From positions 14,104,862 to 14,168,861 of the forward strand of contig OX326959.1 of the NCBI GenBank assembly GCA_946800325.1: DNA of 64,000 bases, written 5' to 3'. The notes under the pieces are model-generated. The model was not told where the DNA came from. It saw nothing but the letters and a program-made list of their open reading frames with translations, and did not search any database. The first letter of the stretch is position 1. Each line of letters opens with the position of its first letter. A program made the position numbers and the translations under genes. Of this stretch, positions 58,501 to 64,000 are shown piece after piece. The stretch comes from Luzula sylvatica. Lineage: Eukaryota > Streptophyta > Magnoliopsida > Poales > Juncaceae.

Positions 58501-59679
58501 AAATTCCTGCCTAATTAATTTCGGGTTATTAATCCAGGTGCCATTTGCCCCCTGCAGGCCTGATATGTGATTATATCTTCTCCTTGTTATAGTTGAGGCA
58601 TGGTAAAACGAGGTGTTACGATCTCCCTGGGAATCCCATAATATTCTTGATCTCTGTTGCCAATAGAGATGAGCGTAATACAGGCAGTCATCGTATTGTC
58701 GCTGGATTTCGGTGATTGCCGTCGCAGCACAATCAATATTTGTTAAGAGATTCTGTTGAGCTATGGACATCTCAGTTTCAAGATGTTTTAGTCGTTTGTT
58801 TGGGTCAAAATTATGGATCCTTGCCCATGCATTAATCTCTTTTTTAATATCCTTTACATCCTCATCCCAGCTTCCTATATTTCGGTTAGTTGCAAGCTTA
58901 ACACTTTCTTTGAAGGTAGCCTGACTATACCACCAATTCTCTATCTTGAATCGAGGAGTGGAATGTTGAGTTATGGTTTTTAATCGAACTAGGATGGGGT
59001 TGTGGTCACTGTTGAAAGCGGGGAGATGCAGCACTTCGGTGTTAGGGTATATGGAAAGCCATGAGAATTGCGCCATTGCTCGATCTAGGCGTTCAAGAAT
59101 GAGATTACCCGAGAATTGCCGATTCGACCATGTGTAAGCGGGGCCTTTGTAACCAAGATCTATTAAACCGGATTCTCTAATCATGTCGTTGAATTGCGTT
59201 ACGTGAGCGTTGTTTGATATGGGACGTCCACCAAATTTTTCGCTCTGACTTGTAACAGAGTTGAAATCTCCTATTGTCAGCAGTCGCGAATTATTGGTAT
59301 TAGCCATGGAGATTATTTCATCCCATATCTGGTGGTTTTGAGTTTGATGAGGGTCTGCATAGATCCCCATCAGGGTCCAGGAGGGGTGGCGAGGAGATTC
59401 CTGAATTGTGGCGAGTATGTAATATTTGTTGTGAGAGAGAACAGAGATAGAGAAGCGGTCGTTCCACAGTAGCCACAGTCCGCCAGATGAACCATCTGAG
59501 GGGACTACGAAACTGTTTTTGAGGTGAAGACGTGGTAGAATGCGAGATGATTTGTGGGCGGAGCACCTCGTGTCACTGATGAAGGCGATGTCGACACGGG
59601 TACTACGGAGATATCTATTAATGGAACGTAACGTTGCCGGGCCTCCGCATCCGCGGCCGTTCCAGGATAATAGATTCAT
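55585..59679 (-). CDS. LINE ORF2: endonuclease, reverse transcriptase, RNase H
   Basis: 1364 residues without interruption. It begins MNLLSWNGRGCGG, the start of an apurinic-type (EEP) endonuclease, whose D225-H226 in SDHNP is the catalytic pair. The reverse transcriptase has the fingers motif PGPEGIHARFF, FDLRKAFDQMEW, and the active site YADD at 688-691. A CX2C...H...C zinc region (CRICNAYPETLLHLLFTC) follows. RNase H starts at YTDFSAD (D1219) and continues through GELMAVLEAM, HTDSQEV and NTDAHAIANLA, giving the full D-E-D-D set. The start codon overlaps the ORF1 stop by ATGA, so it is probably translated by reinitiation after ORF1. Confidence 0.96.
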   Translation of the reverse strand: MNLLSWNGRGCGGPATLRSINRYLRSTRVDIAFISDTRCSAHKSSRILPRLHLKNSFVVPSDGSSGGLWLLWNDRFSISVLSHNKYYILATIQESPRHPSWTLMGIYADPHQTQNHQIWDEIISMANTNNSRLLTIGDFNSVTSQSEKFGGRPISNNAHVTQFNDMIRESGLIDLGYKGPAYTWSNRQFSGNLILERLDRAMAQFSWLSIYPNTEVLHLPAFNSDHNPILVRLKTITQHSTPRFKIENWWYSQATFKESVKLATNRNIGSWDEDVKDIKKEINAWARIHNFDPNKRLKHLETEMSIAQQNLLTNIDCAATAITEIQRQYDDCLYYAHLYWQQRSRILWDSQGDRNTSFYHASTITRRRYNHISGLQGANGTWINNPKLIRQEFISTYKKLYTSTNPSPIRSTIPDAILVSINKLGPAQKIKLESQPTHEEIINAVKQIHPDKSPGPEGIHARFFLSNWECMGTSIIKTVSEFFSSLQTPHSFGHTKICLIPKTENPTTTSDFRPIAICNYIYKVVAKILVTKMKPIMGDLISLNQTGFVSNRYLHDNIILHSEVIHSFGLNSYKKKAFAIQFDLRKAFDQMEWSFLTDMLQIYEFPDRFIKWVQKCINSVSFTIQNNENSRGFFNPQRGLRQGCPMSPFLFILATELLSRLLNHNLQSGYTKGISLGNHGPFFTHSLYADDLVIYGEATMNEATYIRHTLQQYANLSGQTINHTKTKMWFSNATDPNTKEQLLQYFNANEATEEETYLGARITKEKKRSHNYSHLITDFQIKLGGWKSKLLSQAGRTVLIKSVLTSMPNFHMTTSKIPRSVLDKMEMIIRKFFWGGKQDTMRYMAWIPWSTITQPIDNGGLGIRDLEAVNEAFLLKNLWRIISEEEPLWIQQVKLKYLNRSTIWHSRRKAEVSNFWQAILNLRPFFEHSTKWILGNGSKCKAMASPWFDNWYGYIPTTNHDIELKVRSLIDITSNTWNAHALNSLFSNQDAALIVHQNPNPLRHQELEDRLTWSWAHDGNYTIKEGYKQIRIANQRQGPLSNTSSIQLKLCKHIARMKHLSPNIKLFTWRVINDGLPCLTKLNYRISSVSPQCRICNAYPETLLHLLFTCPRAAQSWNIAYPSILVPDNSTSLLAFLQFTFTNLPSSQLPNFLIVMWEIWCARNVLVFQNRVVSPAKIIEEASRQIIRNQALPFLPHRPGIIPPGQAEYKTNTYKAYTDFSADPSGKAGIAFIINAPSGDIIHTHCRPISAPLSILQGELMAVLEAMRYMATTHPNNPCCFHTDSQEVAIILQSTSDPNRINPSSITAIQNAQDCILWKRQLKDPTFRYIPRTLNTDAHAIANLARILSINHDDIQPPRLLSAY

Positions 59680-61859
59680 ATCTGGGGCAACGACCCAGTT
59701 TGGGTCGTCGCTCTTATTTTCTTCACTAGATGAGAGTTTGTTGGAGAAAGTTGATGCACACTGTCATGCAGGATTGTTATGTTTGAGCTTGGTTGATCCG
59801 ATGAATCTGGGCTGGAGCTTAAGAATGAGGTAGTTGGCAGAGGTCTCTTTCCTTTTTGTGTATTGCTTGAAGTAACTGGGTTTAGTTCTTTGGGGACCAG
59901 AGAGAAATCGTTAACCCATTTACCAATACGTTTTGTGATTAGCCGTGCGATGGTGCCTTTCTTTGATGGGTCTACTAATTTGTGATGCGCTGTCAGAAGT
60001 TTTCCGTGGTCATTGCATGCGTGCACTTCATGACCCACTCTTGCACAGAAGAGGCAGACCCGCAGGATCCTTTCGTATACCACATATGCCAGACCGGTGA
60101 GCCCCGATGGTAACCGGAAGTATAGTCGATCTTTGAGGGGTTTGTCTAGCGGAATTGAGACTAGTATTTTATGGAAAGGTTTTCCATTAGAGTAGTTTAG
60201 GACCGACGAGGATTCCGGGGTGCCTAGCTGTTTTACCAGCTGTGATATCCCGTCTTGATTGAACTCCACATTTGATCTGAGATGAATCTGGACCCATGTG
60301 GAAAATTCAGAAATGAACTGCGGATTGGCATGTGTTTGAGATTGGATAGGCTTGATCAGCACGAGTTCTTGACGAAAGATCCATGGCGCGCGCTGACATG
60401 CATGCTCCATTTCTTTCTCAGTGATAAATTCCACAATGAAGAGGCCTTTTGCAATGTTTGTGAAGGTAGTAGCTGGGTCTATATTCCATGCTCGGATCAT
60501 GGTTGAAGAGAATGACGATTCGAAAATTGGTTTCTCAGAGACCACTCTTACTAGAGCTGTAAGTTGCCAATTTCGGGTGACGATACCTTCAGCTGTGATC
60601 TGGATGTTGTTTTCTCTGTGATTAGTGGGTGGCATATTCAGGGTGGATAGTCTAGAGATAATCTCATCTTCTTCCTGTGGGGGTTCATTGCGGTTTTCCA
60701 TTGATATGAGAGTTGTATGAGTATGAGAAGAGAGTGAGTGAGGTTTGCAAGTGTGAGAAGAATGTGGGGGAGTTAAAATGTTTTGGTGTGGGGGGTGTGT
60801 TGTTGGTGAGGGGTGGTGCTTGTATTGTATGGGAAGGGGTCCCAGAATCGAGGAGAGATGAGTTTTTTTCTTGCTAAAAGCTGATTCTATTTTCTCAGTT
60901 TGTTTTATTTGATTTGATTCTTTCGTCAGAGCGTACCAATTGCTGCCTCGTTTTTGAATTTTTGCAGGGGGGTTTTTGTTTTCATTGCCAGCTATGTCCA
61001 TACTTGTTGGGGTAATTCCTGGTGTATCCTTTAATGCTTGGGTTGTGGTGAGTTGGATTGCTAGTGTGGCATTAGTTGGGGATGTGTTATGATTCATGTG
61101 GTTGTTATAGATTGTGTTGTGTATGTTGGCTATATCTGAGTCATCATCGTCTTCCTCTATCATTAGGTCTGGGGGCAGGTTATCTGTGGGTTGGTCCGGT
61201 AAGATATTGGGTGGGGGTGGTGGCGGAGGTTGAATTCCGTTCACATCAGTGGGAATTGGATCACCCACTCTTTGCACAAACACATCCGTCCATTCGAGTT
61301 CGTGCGATAACCTAATGATTGGTGGTATGAGATTGAGGTTGTGTGTGACAATTGACACTCTGACCGTTGCCTTATCTGTACCCGATATGGTATTTGGTGC
61401 AACCGCTACAAGTTTGCCCAACGGGAGGAGAGCTTGTTTAAAGTATTCGTAATGCCAGAAGTTAAGAGGGAAGTTTGTAAGCCTCAATGAAACCATGAAG
61501 TATTGAGGTGTTGCATTAGTGACCATTGCAGTTTGCCATGGTGATGGGGTGATATTATGCTGATGCTCGAAGTATATGATATCGTTTAGCACTCGATTTA
61601 CTGGCAGCCATGGTGGAAGTGTACATAGAGCCGACTCTCTTTCGTAGTTCGTTAATACATAGTCTCGATGAAGACCACCATACCGGTGAATGAATGCTTG
61701 GCGAAGATCCTGCAATGGTTGAATGTAGTTTAGAATGTTTGATTGCAGAAAGACCGTCTGGTCCAGGTGGTGCTCTATTTCTTCATGACCCGGTATCGGG
61801 ATTAGTGTGCTGTATTGTCACGCGAGGGGGGCATCCGGCCAGGCGAAAATGTCTTCCAT
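59676..61859 (-). CDS. LINE ORF1 (RNA-binding, CCHC zinc knuckle), early nonsense codon
   Basis: The frame can be followed from ATG at 61859 (start MEDIFAWPD) to TGA at 59676, but codon 14 is TGA (61818-61820) where CGA is likely ancestral. The next in-frame ATGs are at 61526 and, heading the usual ORF1 core, at 60701 (start MENRNEPPQEEDE). The core (341 residues) has the DUF4283 fold (WQLTALVRVVSEKP...RAPWIFRQELVLI) and the zinc knuckle CLFCARVGHEVHAC, as in plant LINE ORF1 proteins. The upstream part has a second, DUF4283-like segment (FPLNFWHYEYFKQALLPLGK) and a Pro-rich linker. It forms RNA-protein particles with the LINE RNA. Confidence 0.85.
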
Positions 61860-62160
61860 TGCAGTAAAAGAGGGGGTTCAGAGAGAGAGAGATTAGGAGA
61901 GAGAGAACTGAAGTAGAAGATAAGAGAAGAAAGAGTTCAGAGACAGTAAGGATGGATGGGGAGGGAGGTTTTCAGAGAGAGATAAGGAGAGATGGGGAGA
62001 GGTTCAGAGAGAGATAGAGGTTGAAACGCCATTATTGAGGTTGAAACGCCATTTATTTTATTGAGGTTGAAACGCCATTGATGTGTTAGTGAGAGATGGT
62101 AAACGAAAAGCATAATAAGTTGAGTCCTGATGTATCTACCCATTTATCTTACCCCTTGAT
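61860..62160 (-). other. Pyrimidine-rich leader upstream of the LINE ORF1
   Basis: Long runs of GAGAGA on the plus strand (CTCTCT in the LINE sense). Three copies of GAGGTTGAAACGCCATT at about 62016, 62037 and 62063. It is probably the LINE 5' UTR or promoter, though the boundary is unknown. Confidence 0.45.
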
Positions 62161-62560
62161 GCTTGATGCGCTGTAAAAGTGGCCTGTTAAATCATATGAC
62201 CCAATTTTGGGCATGCCTTTTGTCAGTAAAAGTGGGCCTATTAAGGCATCTCGTAAAAGTGGCCTGTAAAAGTGGCCTGTAAAAGTGGGCCTATTAAGGC
62301 ATCTCGTAATTATGGGCTTAAGGTTGAACACCCGAATTTTATGCCTTTATGGTTGAACACGTTGTACATGCCTTTTGTCAGTTCGCACAGTGAACAATAC
62401 ATCAGGATGCATTAATTGATTTTGTTTTTCATGAGTTGGTCTTATCTGCCATTTAGCATTAACAATCTTTGAGGGAAAAATCAAATTTTATTTGAATTTC
62501 AAACTTAGCCAGCACTATTATAAATAAACCCAATTGTTGTTATCGTTTGTTTTGAATTCC
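62161..62560. repeat. Short tandem repeats, TAAAAGTGGCCTG family
   Basis: Five copies of TAAAAGTGG(G)CCT lie between about 62174 and 62295, and a longer unit including GTGGGCCTATTAAGGCATCT occurs twice. No gene is seen. Confidence 0.6.
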
Positions 62561-62634
62561 TTAATTGTGAAACAAATCTTTCATTTTGAATTTCCTTAAT
62601 TTCTTGCAAATCTTTCATTTTGATTTTTAACCCA

Positions 62635-63720
62635 AATCGATTGATTTTCAAACAAAGATGTACATTATGATGAGTTGTTTTATGTTGAATATTGCAAAGT
62701 TTCCTTTTCGATTTTCAACCATTAGATTACTTGGATTTTATATTTGAAAGAATCGTTTTATTTTAGAACCAAAATTTTCGTTAGGATGACTTTTTTTTTT
62801 ATTAATCTTTAACTGTTTTTATTTTGATTTTCAAACCAAAAAGCGCTTAGATTTAATCTTCAACTGTTTTTATTAGGATGACTTGTTTTATGATGAATAA
62901 TGCACAGTTTTCATTTTCATTTTCAACGAAAAAATCCATTAGATTTTATATTTGAAAAAACCTACTGATTTTAGAACCAAAATCTCCCTTAGAATAACTT
63001 GTATTTTGATAAAAAATGGACGTCTTTCATTTTGATTTTGAACGAAAATGTCGATTATATTTAATTTTTGAAAAAATCCCTTTGTTATCGAACCAAGATC
63101 TCCATTAGGATGACTTGTTTTATGATGAATATTGATTTTTAACACAAATCGATTGATTTTCAAACAAAGATGTACATTAGGATGAGTTGTTTTATCTTGA
63201 ATATTGCACACTTTTCTTTTCGATTTTTAACCATTAGCTCCCTTGGTTTTTATATTTGAAAGAATCATTTGATTTTAGAACCAAAATTTTCGTTAGGATG
63301 ACTTTTTTTTTATTAATCTTTAACTGTTTTTATTTGGATTTTCGAACCAAAACGCGCTTAGGTTTAATCTTTAACTGTTTTTATTAGGATGACCTGTTTT
63401 ATGATGAATATTGCACAGTTTTCATTTCCATTTTCTACGAAAAACTCCATTAGATTTTATATTTGAAAAAAACTACTGATTTTAGAACCTAAATCTCCCT
63501 TAGAATGACTTGTTTTTTGATAAAAATTTGACGTCTTTCATTTTAACTTTCAACAAAAATCTCGATTAGATTTAATTTAAAAAACTATCCATTTGTTATC
63601 GAACCCAGATCTCCATTAAGATGACTTGTTTTATGATGAATATTGCACAGTTTTCAATTTCATTTTCAATTTCGTTTTCAACGAAAAACTCCATTAGATT
63701 TTATTTTTGAAAAGAACGTC
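62635..63720. repeat. 512-bp tandem unit built from ~116-bp subunits
   Basis: 62635-63146 and the following about 500 bp are two copies of a 512-bp unit (AATCGATTGATTTTCAAACA starts each). Inside each unit, a subunit of about 116 bp recurs with deletions. Subunits are marked by TTAGGATGA(C/G)T at 62665, 62781, 62873, 62989, 63105, then 63177, 63294, 63384 and on. This is a higher-order repeat like a minor satellite. Sequence similar to the subunit continues beyond 63720. Confidence 0.85.
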
Positions 63721-64000
63721 TGATTTTGCAACCAAAATCTGCATTAGAATGAATTGTTTTTGCTCTGTGAATTATTTTTCAACAAAAAATCTATATTGAC
63801 TTGTTTTATAAAGCAGTAATTTTTTTTTTCATCTATATTGATTTGTTTTATGATGCATAGTTCACAACTTGTAAGTTTTTTTATTGCCTTTGATTAAATT
63901 ATTCTTTTTTCATTGGTTCTGTTTTCTTGGAAGCATCACAACTTGGAATCTTGAATCTACACGATAAACCCTTGAACAAATTATTTTTGTTGATTACAAT
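63721..64000. other. AT-rich end of window
   Basis: Decayed continuation of the preceding repeat; no gene is seen. Confidence 0.4.

Larger units (their letters stand above)
55382..61859 (-). mobile_element. L1-type plant LINE with RNase H
   Basis: A non-LTR retrotransposon on the minus strand with ORF1, ORF2, a 3' UTR and an A-tail (12 T at 55382-55393 on the plus strand). The 5' part upstream of 61859 is a pyrimidine-rich leader whose boundary I could not fix. I did not find a target duplication. Only one clear defect is visible, a nonsense codon near the ORF1 start, so the copy looks young. Confidence 0.93.

Noticed and set aside
55382..62560. A target-site duplication for the LINE
   Set aside because: I compared the sequence after the A-tail with the region upstream of ORF1 and found no convincing match; the 5' end stays undefined.

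Overview
This is nuclear DNA from a flowering plant, most likely a eudicot. The gene content is plant-specific: a photosystem II light-harvesting protein LHCB2 with a plastid transit peptide, a plastid-type RAD52-like protein, an RH50-like RNA helicase, a plant DHHC S-acyltransferase and an ER Hsp70 exchange factor, all split by short AT-rich introns. The intergenic DNA is very AT-rich and full of plant transposons, and TTTAGGG-type telomere repeats occur internally. I could not name the genus.

Layout. 1-964: unassigned, minisatellite-like. 970-9082: a Ty1/copia LTR element on the minus strand ('element A'), with apparently identical LTRs and a perfect 5-bp target duplication but a wrecked gag-pol. 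9088-14193: AT-rich spacer with repeats, including a fragment of RAD52-like exon 4. 14194-23112: three minus-strand genes, each rebuilt exon by exon: RAD52-like (4 exons, 210 aa), SIL1/Fes1-like exchange factor (7 exons, 401 aa) and DHHC S-acyltransferase (9 exons, 483 aa). 23113-30950: repeats, a Helitron-type terminus, an unrecognised exon cluster and a broken ubiquitin-specific protease fragment. 30954-41170: a nested stack of TACGAA-like simple-repeat DNA, a CACTA-type end and a complete Ty1/copia element ('element B', 31873-39841) with an unbroken 1323-residue gag-pol. 41170-49540: Helitron ends, inverted-repeat elements, a PIF/Harbinger-like element and a SINE with a 15-bp target duplication. 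49569-55051: RH50-like helicase (8 exons, 767 aa) and LHCB2 (2 exons, 268 aa), both on the minus strand. 55382-61859: a near-intact LINE (ORF1 and ORF2) on the minus strand. 62150-64000: tandem repeats, including a 512-bp higher-order unit.

How the parts relate. The host genes are ordinary and independent; four of the five are organelle or ER/membrane proteins. The most unusual system is the pair of related copia elements. B looks autonomous. A cannot encode working proteins but has kept its LTRs, primer site, polypurine tract, leader and 3' noncoding region, and it has clearly moved recently, so it probably depends on proteins from elements like B. A also carries, in its 5' leader and not in B, fourteen near-palindromes (TCCGTTACAACGGA type) arranged as seven evenly spaced pairs. 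This array is the best candidate for something undescribed.
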